Shown piece after piece: positions 36,320 through 46,550 of a stretch of 64,000 nt of DNA. A program made the translations under genes and the position numbers. The stretch is from Sphingobacteriales bacterium. GTDB taxonomy: Bacteria; Bacteroidota; Bacteroidia; Chitinophagales; JADIYW01. Location of the stretch: positions 186,001-250,000 of the forward strand of contig JADJYT010000016.1 of the NCBI GenBank assembly GCA_016719635.1, given 5' to 3'. The number at the start of each line of letters is the position of its first letter. Within the stretch, counting starts at the first letter, position 1. Under the pieces are notes generated by a model that saw nothing but the letters and a program-made list of their open reading frames with translations, did not search any database and was not told the origin of the DNA.

Positions 36320-38965
36320 ATGAAGAAGTTTTATTATGTGTTTGTTGGTTTGATATTTTTATTGATTACAGCAGCCGTTGCTCTTCCATTTCTATTCAAA
36401 GATAAAATTATTGCTAAAGCAAAAGAACAGATCGGAAACTATATTGACGCCAAAACCGATTTTGAAAGCATTGACTTATCCCTGCTGAAAAACATCCGGA
36501 ATTTTCCAAATATCGCATTAGGCATAGACAATCTGGTCATCATCGGCAACGCTCCGTTTGAGGGCGATACGCTGCTGAACCTCGGGAATGCAAAAGTTTC
36601 ACTGGACCTGATGAGCATACTCAAAGGAAACGAATACAAGGTAGAACAAATAGAATTAAGCGACGTTGCCTTAAATGCCATTGTGAACAAAGACGGATTG
36701 GAAAACTGGAATATAGTGAAGCAATCCAAAGATACCAGTGCAGATAAGCCCTTTAAACTGGCTCTGAATAAACTAATATTGTCCAATGTCAATCTGACTT
36801 ACGACGACCTGAAAAACGACAACCATCTAAAACTCGATAACTTACAACACACGGGCAAAGGAGATTTTACGGCGGATGTGTTCGACTATACATCCCAAAC
36901 CGATATACAAAAGATAAACTTTTCGCAAGGGATTATCTCCTATCTCAAAAATGCCACTCTTGCTTTCGACAGCAAACTGACTATCGACCAGCAAAAAAAG
37001 AAGTATTCCTTTAAAGATAATAAACTTTCCCTGAATGATCTGGGCTTGCTGTTCAATGGTTTTATAGAAATGCCGGACAGTACACAAACAAAAATGGATA
37101 TCACCTTCAAAGCAGACAAAACCACTTTTAAATCCCTGTTATCATTAATTCCTGCGATTTATGCGAAAGATTTTGATGCCGTAAAGACGTCCGGTAATTT
37201 AGCACTGGACGGCATGCTGAAAGGTGTCTATCAGCGTAACTCTTATCCTGCATTTGCATTAAACATAAAAGTGGACAACGGAAAATTCCAGTATCCGAAC
37301 CTGCCCACCGCCGTAAGCGATATCTTTATAGATGCGCATGTTAAAAATGCCGGCGGCAGTCTCGATAACACCGTTGTAAACATTCCTGACTTACGGCTCA
37401 GAATGGCGAACGAGCCTGTTGTGGCCCGCTTAAATGTAACCACACCGGTTTCCGACCCTGCTGTCGATTTATCTGCAAAAGGAAAAATCAATTTACCGGA
37501 TATACAAAAATTCTACCCGTTGGATGGTGTACAGAAGTTAGCCGGAAATGCGAATGTGGATATCACATTAAAAGCAAAAAAATCGGATGTAGATGCAAAA
37601 CGTTATCAAAACATCCAGGCTGCCGGAAATATCTCCGCCACCGGTATAGAATACGCGTCCAAAGACGTGCCGAAGCCTGTTTCCGTGAGGAATCTGTTAC
37701 TAAATTTTTCACCTCAGTTTGTTGAAGTCACCGAATGTAAGGCAGCCATAGGAAAGAGTGATTTTGACATCAAGGGAAAACTGGAAAATGTAATTGGGTA
37801 TCTGTTATCAAAAGATGCCGTCATTGCCGGAAATGTATCCATTGCATCCAACAGGTTAGATACCAATGAGTTTTTACCGGACTCTACCGCTGCCAACAAA
37901 CCCAAATCACAGAAGGCCAAAGAAGTGGTCCGCCTTCCCAAAAACATTGACTTTACAGGCGTTGCCACTATCGGCGAATTACTGTATGATAAACTGGTTT
38001 TGAAAAACGTAGCAGGCAAAATCAACCTGAAGGACGAACAGCTCAACTTAAACAATCTGACGGCTAATCTTTTAGGCGGTTCGGCTACCGTCAGCGGGTA
38101 CTATAATACAAAGAATGACATCCCGACCGGTAACCTGACCTATAACATCCAGAATTTTGATGTACAGCAGGTTTATACCTATGTGGGCAGCATGAAACAG
38201 GCGGCGCCGATTATGAAATATGTGAACGGCAGTTTTGGATCCAATATGAACATGCAAATGGCAATCAATCCGGATTTATCACCCGACATGAATTCCCTGA
38301 ACGGAACGGCAAGCCTCAAAATGCCATTGGCGAATGTAACCGGCGTTCCCGCTCTGCAGAAAATCGTAGAACAGACCAAACTCAAACAACTGGAAAATCT
38401 GCGCATCGAAAATCTGGATATCAAAACAACGGTGGCAAACGGCCGGATTTTAGTTGCACCGTTTGAAACAAAAGTGAACAACCTGAAGATGACCATCGGC
38501 GGCTCACAGGGTCTGGACCAGACCATGGATTATGCCGTTGCAATTGATGTTCCGTGGAAAGAATTAGGGCAAGCCTCCAATTTTGCGCAGGGGCTGTTAG
38601 CTAAAAATCCGATTCCGCAACTGAACGGCATGGTGCCCGAAATCATCCGGTTGAATATGAAAATCGGTGGCACCTTCAAAGACCCTAAAATCACGATGGG
38701 AAAACCGGACGGTACTACCGGCGCCGGAACGATGAAAGATGTAGTGAAAGAGCAGGTGCAGCAGCAGGTACAACAACTCAAGGAGGAAGCCCAAACGCAG
38801 GCCAAACAGACACTGGATACCCTTAAAACACAAGTGCAGCAGGAGGTGAAAAATAAAGTACAGGAAATCCTGACCGGACAGAAAGACACCACCAGATCCG
38901 GCAATCCTGTAAACAATATCAAAGATGCGGTAAAAGACAAGATTAAGATTAAGCTTCCGTGGTAA
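36320..38965 (+). CDS. AsmA family protein
   Basis: An 881-residue envelope protein with one N-terminal membrane helix (FYYVFVGLIFLLITAAVALPFLF) and a long beta-rich periplasmic body of the AsmA type (ENWNIVKQ, then repeating LDIKGKL-like strands). The last 90 residues are a Q/K-rich helical tail (EQVQQQVQQLKEEAQTQ) ending IKIKLPW. AsmA-like proteins are thought to move phospholipids between membranes. It stands alone between the AT-rich islet and transketolase. Confidence 0.85.
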   Translation: MKKFYYVFVGLIFLLITAAVALPFLFKDKIIAKAKEQIGNYIDAKTDFESIDLSLLKNIRNFPNIALGIDNLVIIGNAPFEGDTLLNLGNAKVSLDLMSILKGNEYKVEQIELSDVALNAIVNKDGLENWNIVKQSKDTSADKPFKLALNKLILSNVNLTYDDLKNDNHLKLDNLQHTGKGDFTADVFDYTSQTDIQKINFSQGIISYLKNATLAFDSKLTIDQQKKKYSFKDNKLSLNDLGLLFNGFIEMPDSTQTKMDITFKADKTTFKSLLSLIPAIYAKDFDAVKTSGNLALDGMLKGVYQRNSYPAFALNIKVDNGKFQYPNLPTAVSDIFIDAHVKNAGGSLDNTVVNIPDLRLRMANEPVVARLNVTTPVSDPAVDLSAKGKINLPDIQKFYPLDGVQKLAGNANVDITLKAKKSDVDAKRYQNIQAAGNISATGIEYASKDVPKPVSVRNLLLNFSPQFVEVTECKAAIGKSDFDIKGKLENVIGYLLSKDAVIAGNVSIASNRLDTNEFLPDSTAANKPKSQKAKEVVRLPKNIDFTGVATIGELLYDKLVLKNVAGKINLKDEQLNLNNLTANLLGGSATVSGYYNTKNDIPTGNLTYNIQNFDVQQVYTYVGSMKQAAPIMKYVNGSFGSNMNMQMAINPDLSPDMNSLNGTASLKMPLANVTGVPALQKIVEQTKLKQLENLRIENLDIKTTVANGRILVAPFETKVNNLKMTIGGSQGLDQTMDYAVAIDVPWKELGQASNFAQGLLAKNPIPQLNGMVPEIIRLNMKIGGTFKDPKITMGKPDGTTGAGTMKDVVKEQVQQQVQQLKEEAQTQAKQTLDTLKTQVQQEVKNKVQEILTGQKDTTRSGNPVNNIKDAVKDKIKIKLPW

Positions 38966-39049
38966 GTTTTGGAAAGAACTATTCTGAAATTCCGGAATAG
39001 TTATTCCTGAGTGTATAAAACTTTTCCGTTCATCCATCTTTTATTTTAA

Positions 39050-39057
39050 TATTTTTG
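39050..39057 (+). promoter_or_regulatory. -7 promoter box before split transketolase
   Basis: TATTTTTG fits TAnnTTTG and lies 75 bases before the ATG at 39133; it probably drives the transketolase pair and the hydroxylase behind it. Confidence 0.4.
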
Positions 39058-39132
39058 TGTGTCTTTCTGATTCCAGAATTTTTTTGGAGCAGAAACCGAT
39101 TCAATTGATTACAGACCACTTACCCCTAAAGC

Positions 39133-39972
39133 ATGCAAATAGCCGAACTTCAACAAACAGCCTCACAGGTACGCAGAGATATTATCCGCATGGTACACCA
39201 ATGCAAGAGCGGACATCCGGGCGGCTCGCTGGGCTGCGCCGATTTTATGACGGCCCTTTATTTTGAAATCATGGACGTAAACACCGATTTCAAGATGGAC
39301 GGCATTGGTGAAGATTTATTCTTCCTGTCAAACGGTCATGTTTCACCATTATTTTATAGTGTACTCGCACGCAGAGGTTTTTTTGATGTAAAAGAACTGG
39401 GCACCTTCCGTCATATCAACACCCGCTTACAGGGCCACCCGACGACACACGAAGGACTGCCCGGCATTCGCATTGCCAGCGGTTCTTTAGGACAAGGCAT
39501 TTCAGTAGCGATTGGTGCGGCATTGGCAAAAAAATTAAACGGTGATGACAGACTGGTGTATGTGCTGACCGGCGACGGCGAATTGCAGGAAGGACAAATC
39601 TGGGAAGCGGCCATTTTTGCTGCGGCTAAAAAAGTAGATAATTTAATCGTTACCGTTGACTGGAACGATGCACAGATAGATGGCTCCACACAGCAGGTGT
39701 GCGACCTCGGTGATTTGCCTGCTAAGTTTAAAGCCTTTGGCTGGGAAGTGCTGGAAATGAAAGGCAATGTGATGGAAGATGTGGTGTTTACGCTCACGCA
39801 GGCACAACTGAAAGCGAAACAAGGCAAACCGATTGTGATCTTAATGCGTACTGAAATGGGCTTTGGGGTTGACTTTATGATGGGCACGCACAAATGGCAC
39901 GGCAGCGCACCGAACGACGAACAGAAAGACAAAGCACTTGCACAACTGGAAGAAACGGTGGGAGATTATTAG
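39133..39972 (+). CDS. transketolase, N-terminal (ThDP-binding) subunit
   Basis: A 279-residue protein equal to the first third of transketolase. CKSGHPGGSLGCADFMTALY, SNGHVSPLFYSVL and the thiamine-diphosphate motif LTGDGELQEGQIWEA, with DWNDAQIDG, are all present. It needs the following gene for an active site, which forms between two chains. Works in the pentose phosphate pathway. Split transketolases occur in archaea and several bacterial groups. Confidence 0.95.
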   Translation: MQIAELQQTASQVRRDIIRMVHQCKSGHPGGSLGCADFMTALYFEIMDVNTDFKMDGIGEDLFFLSNGHVSPLFYSVLARRGFFDVKELGTFRHINTRLQGHPTTHEGLPGIRIASGSLGQGISVAIGAALAKKLNGDDRLVYVLTGDGELQEGQIWEAAIFAAAKKVDNLIVTVDWNDAQIDGSTQQVCDLGDLPAKFKAFGWEVLEMKGNVMEDVVFTLTQAQLKAKQGKPIVILMRTEMGFGVDFMMGTHKWHGSAPNDEQKDKALAQLEETVGDY

Positions 39973-40016
39973 AGCGAGATGATTCGCTAATTTGAAAAAA
40001 GCACAAAAAAATAAAA

Positions 40017-40979
40017 ATGAGTTTACAAAACATCACCTTCACCGATAAAAAAGATACACGCTCCGGTTTTGGTGTGGGTATTCACGAAGCAGGAGAAGCC
40101 AACCCGAATGTTGTGGCCATGTGCGCCGACCTCGTAGGTTCACTGAAACTGGAAAAATTCATCGAAGACTTTCCGGAACGCTTTGTGCAAACCGGCATCG
40201 CGGAAGCCAATATGATTGGCATCGCGGCTGGCTTAACCATCGGTGGAAAAATTCCGGTGGCCACCACCTTCGCCAATTTCGGCACCGGCCGTGTGTACGA
40301 CCAGATTCGCCAGAGCGTAGCCTATTCCGGCAAAAATGTAAAAATCTGCTGTTCTCATGCAGGTCTGACTTTAGGGGAAGACGGCGCCACGCATCAGATT
40401 CTGGAAGATATAGGACTGATGAAAATGCTGCCGCACATGACCGTCGTTGTTCCCTGCGATTACAACCAAACAAGGTTGGCCACCAAGGCGATCATTGAAC
40501 GGGTTGGACCAACGTATCTGCGTTTCGGCCGTCCGGTATGGCCCATCTTTACGGCTGCTGAAGACCCGACGTTTGAAATCGGAAAAGCTCAATTTTTATC
40601 AGAAGGAACGGACGTAACGGTTATAGCTTGTGGTCATTTAGTTTGGCATGCTGTGGTGGCAGGGCAGGAACTGGAAAAGCGCGGTATTTCCGTTGAGGTG
40701 ATTAATATGCACACGATAAAACCACTGGATGTGGATGCGATTCTGAAATCCGTTGGAAAAACAAAATGTGTGGTAACGGCCGAAGAGCATCAGCGCAATG
40801 GCGGCTTGGGCGATGCAGTGGCGCAGGTGCTGATTCAAAACAAACCATATCCTCAGGAATATGTGGCGGTAAATGATTCGTTCGGCGAAAGCGGAACACC
40901 GGATCAGTTGCTGGAAAAATACGGTCTGATGCCGAAAGATATCATTGCTGCTGCAGAAAAGGTGATGGCAAGAAAATAA
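40017..40979 (+). CDS. transketolase, C-terminal (pyrimidine-binding) subunit
   Basis: A 320-residue protein covering the pyrimidine and C-terminal transketolase domains: TGIAEANMIGIAAGLTIGG (cofactor-activating Glu), ATTFANFGTGRVYDQIRQS, HAGLTLGEDGATHQ and VVTAEEHQRNGGLGDAV. It begins 44 bases after the N-terminal subunit. DXP synthase and other two-chain enzymes are distant alternatives, but the motifs fit transketolase. Confidence 0.94.
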   Translation: MSLQNITFTDKKDTRSGFGVGIHEAGEANPNVVAMCADLVGSLKLEKFIEDFPERFVQTGIAEANMIGIAAGLTIGGKIPVATTFANFGTGRVYDQIRQSVAYSGKNVKICCSHAGLTLGEDGATHQILEDIGLMKMLPHMTVVVPCDYNQTRLATKAIIERVGPTYLRFGRPVWPIFTAAEDPTFEIGKAQFLSEGTDVTVIACGHLVWHAVVAGQELEKRGISVEVINMHTIKPLDVDAILKSVGKTKCVVTAEEHQRNGGLGDAVAQVLIQNKPYPQEYVAVNDSFGESGTPDQLLEKYGLMPKDIIAAAEKVMARK

Positions 40980-40985
40980 CCATAG

Positions 40986-42080
40986 ATGGAGAATATTCTG
41001 TCAGGAATAAATACCTACAATGCTTATCTGGTGATAGGCATCATTATATTCTTCAGTATGCTGGAAATCATCTCCGGACGATTACAAAACTCCTCGAAGA
41101 ATTTCAACGACTGGATACAGGAAGCTGGCGGTTTTATGGTGCTGTCACTGGTCATCAAACCTTTAACCGTTGTGGCGGTTTTTGCCCTTGGAAATTCCTT
41201 ATTCAGCTCATACAACAACTCCCTCAGCCAGGTAAGTATCTGGATTCTGTTGCCGGTTTATTTGCTGGTGGATGACTTTCTGCAATACTGGTATCACCGG
41301 AGCGGACACGAATATGATTTTTTATGGAAACTGCATCGCTCTCATCATCAGGCAGAAGAAATGGGCTTTTTTATTTCCTACCGCAATGCCGGATTATACT
41401 ATGTGCTGATGCCGAATCTCTGGTGGATGGGCATCCTGACTTTTCTGGGTGGCGGTGTCGCTGTCGCCGTTGGCCTGGTGCTGAAACAACTGGTCATCAT
41501 CAGTTCGCACAGCACCGTACTATGGGACAAACCCCTGTATAAAATTAAATTCCTGAATCTGTTACTGAGTGTTGTTGAACGAATCATTGTCACACCGGCC
41601 TTTCATCATGCCCATCACGGAAAATCAAAACTGGATGGCATCAGCGATCCGAACGGGAATTACGGGAATATGTTCTCGATTTGGGATCAGTTGTTTAATA
41701 CCGCTGTTTTTACAAGAAAATATCCGGCGAGTTATGGTTTACAGAATGACCCGAAAGAACACTGGACAGAAAGCTATTTCTATCCTATGGTAAAATCAAA
41801 GAACGACAACAGCGAACTTTCAAAGATTTACGATAAAGGATTTACCAAAACGGCTGAGCCGGTGCTTGTTGAATTAAAAAAAGGCGAACCCTATTTATGG
41901 TGCAAATGCGGCAGAAGCAAAACCCAGCCTTTCTGTGATGGCTCCCATCACGGCACAAAACATAAACCTGTTTTGTTTGAGGCTAAAAAGGATGGAGTGG
42001 TAAGATTGTGTAACTGCAAACTCACAAAGAGCAGCCCGTTTTGCGATAACTCGCATTTACCTCTAACGAATAAGAATTAA
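40986..42080 (+). CDS. fatty acid/sterol hydroxylase-like membrane protein fused to two CDGSH motifs
   Basis: A 364-residue protein. The first 270 residues form a membrane di-iron hydroxylase with the histidine clusters HRSGH, HRSHH, SSHS and FHHAHHG and four or five hydrophobic helices. The last 75 carry two CDGSH-type 2Fe-2S motifs: CKCGRSKTQPFCDGSH and CNCKLTKSSPFCDNSH (the second with Asn for Gly). A built-in iron-sulfur domain could feed electrons to the di-iron centre. It starts six bases after the transketolase stop, so it shares that transcript. Confidence 0.85.
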   Translation: MENILSGINTYNAYLVIGIIIFFSMLEIISGRLQNSSKNFNDWIQEAGGFMVLSLVIKPLTVVAVFALGNSLFSSYNNSLSQVSIWILLPVYLLVDDFLQYWYHRSGHEYDFLWKLHRSHHQAEEMGFFISYRNAGLYYVLMPNLWWMGILTFLGGGVAVAVGLVLKQLVIISSHSTVLWDKPLYKIKFLNLLLSVVERIIVTPAFHHAHHGKSKLDGISDPNGNYGNMFSIWDQLFNTAVFTRKYPASYGLQNDPKEHWTESYFYPMVKSKNDNSELSKIYDKGFTKTAEPVLVELKKGEPYLWCKCGRSKTQPFCDGSHHGTKHKPVLFEAKKDGVVRLCNCKLTKSSPFCDNSHLPLTNKN

Positions 42081-42089
42081 AACAAGAAC

Positions 42090-43526
42090 TTATACAAAAA
42101 ACTTCTTGTAAAAATCCATCGCATTTTTATAAAATACCTTTTCAATGATTTGTACCGGCGTATAGCCATACCACAACTCTTTCTGATATTTGTTTTTTTC
42201 GAGATAATCCAGTAAATCATGCAGCAGCAAAGGCATTTTCGATGCCGATTCATATGGGTCAATATGGGTAATGGTACCGTCAAAGTCTGTTCGGATGGCA
42301 ATCATATCCCATCCGGATTTTTTGCCCACCGCTTTCACCAGCTGGAAGGCGTTGTCCAGAAACAACTGCGCAAACTCACGGCGTTTTTTTTCCGCATCCG
42401 GTATCTCACCGATGGCTTTGATCAAATCCAGGCCGCCCAGGTTTCCTTTATCCATCATCAAACCAATCAGCCCTTCCGAGTCATGGATGATGCGCGCCTC
42501 TTCATCAGAAATATTGATACTCCACTTATACAATCGGGCCTTACGGGCCTTAACCATAATATCATTCTGGCGTATCGATGAATCGAGCGTTTTAAAACCG
42601 CTGGCACAGGCATGACTGCTGATGACCGGAATCTTGTGCTTTGGATTTAAATAATTGTGGTTGCCGATAAACGCGTAATATTCTTTTCGGGCAGCCACAC
42701 TCATGTGTTTGGTATCTATTAAAATACGCTTGCCGTTATTAGCGCTGAGCAGCTCTCTTATCACATGCCATCCAGCCTCGGTAATGCCTTTGTTTTTTCC
42801 TTTATTCTGATTCACCAGTCCATTGATAGGCCTTTTAAAACTGGTGGCATGTCCGCATAAATGATTCCAGAAATGATGTGCCAGGTTTATTACAAAAGGC
42901 GGATATTCCCAGTTCTTTATTGTCCGTATATTCTCCGTCATTTGCTTTATCAGCGCATCTTTCGGAATCTGGTCTGTCGTTGGTGCTCCGGTACCCAGTA
43001 CATGAGCGCCCTCTATGGTTACAATACCGATAAGTGTATTTTCCATTTTCAGGGCCTGTTCCAGTTCCTTATAATTATTCACCAGCACAAATTCGCTTTT
43101 GCCATCCGGGCTTTTTCCCTGCTGATTTTTTACATATTCATATTCTGCGAGCAAGTCTTCAAAATAGTTATACTGTTTCTTTTGAAAAGCAATAGAGCTG
43201 GCGGCATAACCGGTAATCACTTCCTGTGCGATATTGATTCTTCTTTTACCGACTAATATCTTAGGAATATTGCGAAGATGCAAAAAACCTCTTTCTGTCG
43301 GATATAAAGACAACTGAAACACGCGAACATTTCCGGCAGCCATGGCGTCCAGATTGCATTGCGATTCCATGTGAATATGCGTCACCAGTTCACTGATGGA
43401 TTGCGCAACTTTTCCGTCAATCTTATGCTGTATGGAATCCCACATATTTGCCGCAGGTTCAGGGTGTCCGGAATTGAAAGACTTTAAATTGGGATGACAG
43501 TGAATATCTATGGTAAACATTTTCAT
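42090..43526 (-). CDS. peptidase M19 (membrane dipeptidase)-like metal hydrolase
   Basis: A 478-residue protein with amidohydrolase-fold metal ligands: IDIHCHP at the N-terminus, LAHHFWNHLCGHA, DTKHMS, VISSHA and RTDFDG, the order seen in renal-dipeptidase-like enzymes. I chose the ATG at 43526 (MKMFTIDIHCHP); 30 codons upstream are open but not conserved-looking. It lacks a signal peptide with this start. It may cleave dipeptides or be a divergent member acting on another amide. Confidence 0.72.
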   Translation of the reverse strand: MKMFTIDIHCHPNLKSFNSGHPEPAANMWDSIQHKIDGKVAQSISELVTHIHMESQCNLDAMAAGNVRVFQLSLYPTERGFLHLRNIPKILVGKRRINIAQEVITGYAASSIAFQKKQYNYFEDLLAEYEYVKNQQGKSPDGKSEFVLVNNYKELEQALKMENTLIGIVTIEGAHVLGTGAPTTDQIPKDALIKQMTENIRTIKNWEYPPFVINLAHHFWNHLCGHATSFKRPINGLVNQNKGKNKGITEAGWHVIRELLSANNGKRILIDTKHMSVAARKEYYAFIGNHNYLNPKHKIPVISSHACASGFKTLDSSIRQNDIMVKARKARLYKWSINISDEEARIIHDSEGLIGLMMDKGNLGGLDLIKAIGEIPDAEKKRREFAQLFLDNAFQLVKAVGKKSGWDMIAIRTDFDGTITHIDPYESASKMPLLLHDLLDYLEKNKYQKELWYGYTPVQIIEKVFYKNAMDFYKKFFV

Positions 43527-43665
43527 TAAAAAAATTTCAGAGAGAATAATTCTAAAAGTAAGCATCCATAAATGAAAAACAACATTCTGTTTCTTAAAAT
43601 TATGATAAAAATTCAATGCACACCTTAAGCAGTATTTTCTGAAACCTTACAAAAAAATGATGGAA

Positions 43666-45084
43666 TTATTTGCTGTACGGAACATTTGCCAAACAGGTAA
43701 ACCGTTTCGCCTCTTCCATTTCGTATGCCAGTTCCAGTAAGATACGTTCCTGTCCCGACATAGCTGCAAACTGCACACCAACAGGCAAACCGTCTCTGCT
43801 CAGTCCCATAGGCAATGAAATGGCGGGCGCTCCGGTTATATTTTGGGTGGTGGTGAAATTGATATAACTGTTCAGTTTCATAATCACATCAATCGTATCC
43901 ACCTCTGTGCCGAAATGCCCGATGGGAGGTGCCGGATGGGATAAGGTCGGACTCAGCAACACATCATATTTTTCAAACAACTGATTATAATCGTTGGTGT
44001 GATTTTTCAGATTACGGATACTTGTGGCGGCACGAACAGAAAGCAATGGGAAAAATCCGCCTAATTGTTTCGTGAATTTCGCCGTTTTGAAATGATTGAA
44101 AGAAAAACCAACCGTTACATATTCGTTCAACATGGCGGCAAAAGAAAGGAACGACCAGTATATCATAAAATCTCGTGTAATCTTATGTTCAAATGGATTG
44201 CCGATATAACTTACTTCATGCCCCAGTTGCTCGCATAATTTTCCGGTTTGTAAAACGGTGTCTGTCACATCACTGTGGCTTTCCACTCCCGTAGAGGATT
44301 TTGTAAATAATGCTATGCGCAATCGTTTTTTACCGGCATGCCGGACCTGTCCAATCGGCAACAAATCCGGGTTTTTATGGTATTGCTCCAACCCGGCCAT
44401 ATAAGCAGCCGTATCCCTCACCGTTCTGCTCACAATTCCATCCTGCGTGATATCCAACGGCACCAGCTGTGTCATGGAAATAATGTTTCTGCCTCTCGAT
44501 GGTTTTAATCCTACCAGTCCGCAACAGGATGCGGGAACCCGGATGGAACCACCACCATCAGAAGCATGGGCAAATGGCACCACCCCTGCCGCTACCAGTG
44601 CACAGGCACCTGCCGAAGAACCGCCGGTGGAATGATCGGTATTCCAGGGATTTCTCGTCTCGCCATGCTGTAAGGTTTCCCCGCAAGGCAGCAATCCAAA
44701 TTCGGATGTACTGCTTTTACCCAAGATCACACTGCCGGTGATGGATAAAATCTGGTCGACAATCTTATCATTTTTTTTCGCCGGTAATACTTTAAAGGCG
44801 CTCGAACCCTTTAAGGTGGGAAGGCCCTGCACATCGTTTAAGTCTTTTATAAAAGTAGGCACCCCCGCAAAGGTTCCGGTATGCGGCTGCCTGGAAGTTT
44901 CTATTGCCTTGGGGTAATCGTGATTTACGATGGCATTGATGACACCATCGGATGCTTTTGCTCGCTCGATGGCACAAGCGACAGCTTCCTGTGATGAAAT
45001 TTCCCCTGCTTTAATTTTCATCGCAGTTTCTGAAGCATCCATATCGCCTAAGATGCCGATATGGTAAGTACTTATTTTGTTCAT
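43666..45084 (-). CDS. amidase-signature family enzyme
   Basis: A 472-residue amidase with the Ser-cisSer-Lys triad: K80 (TFIKDLND), the GGSSAG loop (about 154-159) and the nucleophile S180 in ASDGGGSIRVPAS. It has no GatB/GatC partners nearby and sits in a catabolic neighbourhood, so it is more likely an amide-degrading enzyme than GatA. It lies downstream of the sulfatase on the same strand. Confidence 0.88.
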   Translation of the reverse strand: MNKISTYHIGILGDMDASETAMKIKAGEISSQEAVACAIERAKASDGVINAIVNHDYPKAIETSRQPHTGTFAGVPTFIKDLNDVQGLPTLKGSSAFKVLPAKKNDKIVDQILSITGSVILGKSSTSEFGLLPCGETLQHGETRNPWNTDHSTGGSSAGACALVAAGVVPFAHASDGGGSIRVPASCCGLVGLKPSRGRNIISMTQLVPLDITQDGIVSRTVRDTAAYMAGLEQYHKNPDLLPIGQVRHAGKKRLRIALFTKSSTGVESHSDVTDTVLQTGKLCEQLGHEVSYIGNPFEHKITRDFMIYWSFLSFAAMLNEYVTVGFSFNHFKTAKFTKQLGGFFPLLSVRAATSIRNLKNHTNDYNQLFEKYDVLLSPTLSHPAPPIGHFGTEVDTIDVIMKLNSYINFTTTQNITGAPAISLPMGLSRDGLPVGVQFAAMSGQERILLELAYEMEEAKRFTCLANVPYSK

Positions 45085-45107
45085 CTTAATAATTTTAGAT
45101 ACTCTCT

Positions 45108-46532
45108 CTAGAACTTGAATGCCGCATTGAATGTATGTGCCTTTCTCATTAATTCTATCATGTGTTTCAGAATTTCAGGATACTGCCCTGAGACATCTTT
45201 CGTTTCCGAAACATCTTTTTCCAGGTCATATAATTCTATTCTGGTCTTGGCGGAATGCATAACGTTTAATTTTATTGCTTTCCATTTACCCTCTCTTATC
45301 GCCTGCTTTCCGCCTTCTTCGTGAAACTCCCAATATAAATACGGGTGTTGCATCTGCAAGTCCAGCTGGTCAAATATAACAGAATAAAGAGAAACACCAT
45401 CCACATTTTTAAGCGGCTCCGTATGAATGATATCAGCAAATGTCGGCATCAAATCCCAGTTAGCGGAGATGAAATCTGATTTGCCGGATTTTATTTTTCC
45501 TGGCCAACTCATGATAAGCGGAACGCGGATGCCTCCTTCGTATAGATCTCTTTTGTATCCTCTCAATCCGCCGTTGCTGTTGAAGTAATCGGGAGCGGCG
45601 CCGCCTTCTTTGTGGGGTCCGTTATCGGAGGTAAAGATGATGATGGTATTGTCGTAGATACCTTCTTCTTTCAGTTTTGCAATCATCTGTCCCACCTGAT
45701 CATCCAGCACATTTATCATTGCTGCAAAAGCCGCCTTTGGTGATTTTTGTGCATCGTAGGCACCAAACCTCGTTGCTACCTTAATCGTTTTAATTCCTTT
45801 ATACGGTTGCTCTTCGCCAAATTTATCCTTGTATTTTGACATATAGGATTCAGGTGCTGCCAATTCCGCGTGTGGTATCGTGGTGGGCAAATACAGGAAG
45901 AAAGGGCGATTCTTATTCCTCTCTATAAACGTCAGTACACTATCCTGAATCAAGGCTGGAGCGTACACATTATTACTGTAATGATTATTCTTGTTGATGA
46001 AAAATTTGTCATCGTTGTTCCAGAGATATTCGGGATAATAATTGTGCGCTGCAAGGTGCCCGTAATATCCGAAAAAAAAATCCGTTCCTTTGTTGATTAC
46101 ATCTCCGGAAGAACCAGGATAACCCAATCCCCATTTTCCAAACATGCCTGTAGTGTAGCCTTCTTTTTGGAACATTTGCTGTATGGTAACGTCGGCCTCC
46201 GGCAAAGGATAATCTCCTTCCTTATTGGTTTTCCTATTGCCTCTGATGCTTGCATGTCCGGTGTGTCTGCCGGTCAGCAAAGCGCAACGCGAAGGTGCAC
46301 AAACCGGCGCTCCGGCATAATGCTGGGTGAAAAGCATACCCTCTTTTGCAAGCTGGTCAATGTTTGGCGTATGGAATTTAGTCTGGCCATAGCAACTTAC
46401 ATCACCGTAACCTAAATCATCCGCTACAATAAGAATAACATTGGGTAACAAAGGCGGAGGCCCCTGTTTCTTATTAAAACTGCTGAGCAATATGAAAATA
46501 AAAAGGAGCGTTATGGTGGATTTTATCTTCAT
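45108..46532 (-). CDS. type I sulfatase, exported
   Basis: A 474-residue secreted or envelope sulfatase. It has a signal peptide of about 20 residues, metal-binding VADDLGYGD (D38, D39) and the sulfatase signature CAPSRCALLTG with Cys78 as the formylglycine precursor. Maturation would need an anaerobic sulfatase-maturing enzyme or similar, not present in the window. In Bacteroidota such enzymes usually desulfate polysaccharides, but there is no SusC/SusD pair here. It follows the aldolase genes on the same strand. Confidence 0.9.
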   Translation of the reverse strand: MKIKSTITLLFIFILLSSFNKKQGPPPLLPNVILIVADDLGYGDVSCYGQTKFHTPNIDQLAKEGMLFTQHYAGAPVCAPSRCALLTGRHTGHASIRGNRKTNKEGDYPLPEADVTIQQMFQKEGYTTGMFGKWGLGYPGSSGDVINKGTDFFFGYYGHLAAHNYYPEYLWNNDDKFFINKNNHYSNNVYAPALIQDSVLTFIERNKNRPFFLYLPTTIPHAELAAPESYMSKYKDKFGEEQPYKGIKTIKVATRFGAYDAQKSPKAAFAAMINVLDDQVGQMIAKLKEEGIYDNTIIIFTSDNGPHKEGGAAPDYFNSNGGLRGYKRDLYEGGIRVPLIMSWPGKIKSGKSDFISANWDLMPTFADIIHTEPLKNVDGVSLYSVIFDQLDLQMQHPYLYWEFHEEGGKQAIREGKWKAIKLNVMHSAKTRIELYDLEKDVSETKDVSGQYPEILKHMIELMRKAHTFNAAFKF

Positions 46533-46550
46533 TTTTATTCCGGCAGCAAT

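Noticed and set aside
39411..39932. 173-codon open frame opposite transketolase
   Set aside because: Ser/Pro/Cys-rich shadow of a strongly conserved gene.
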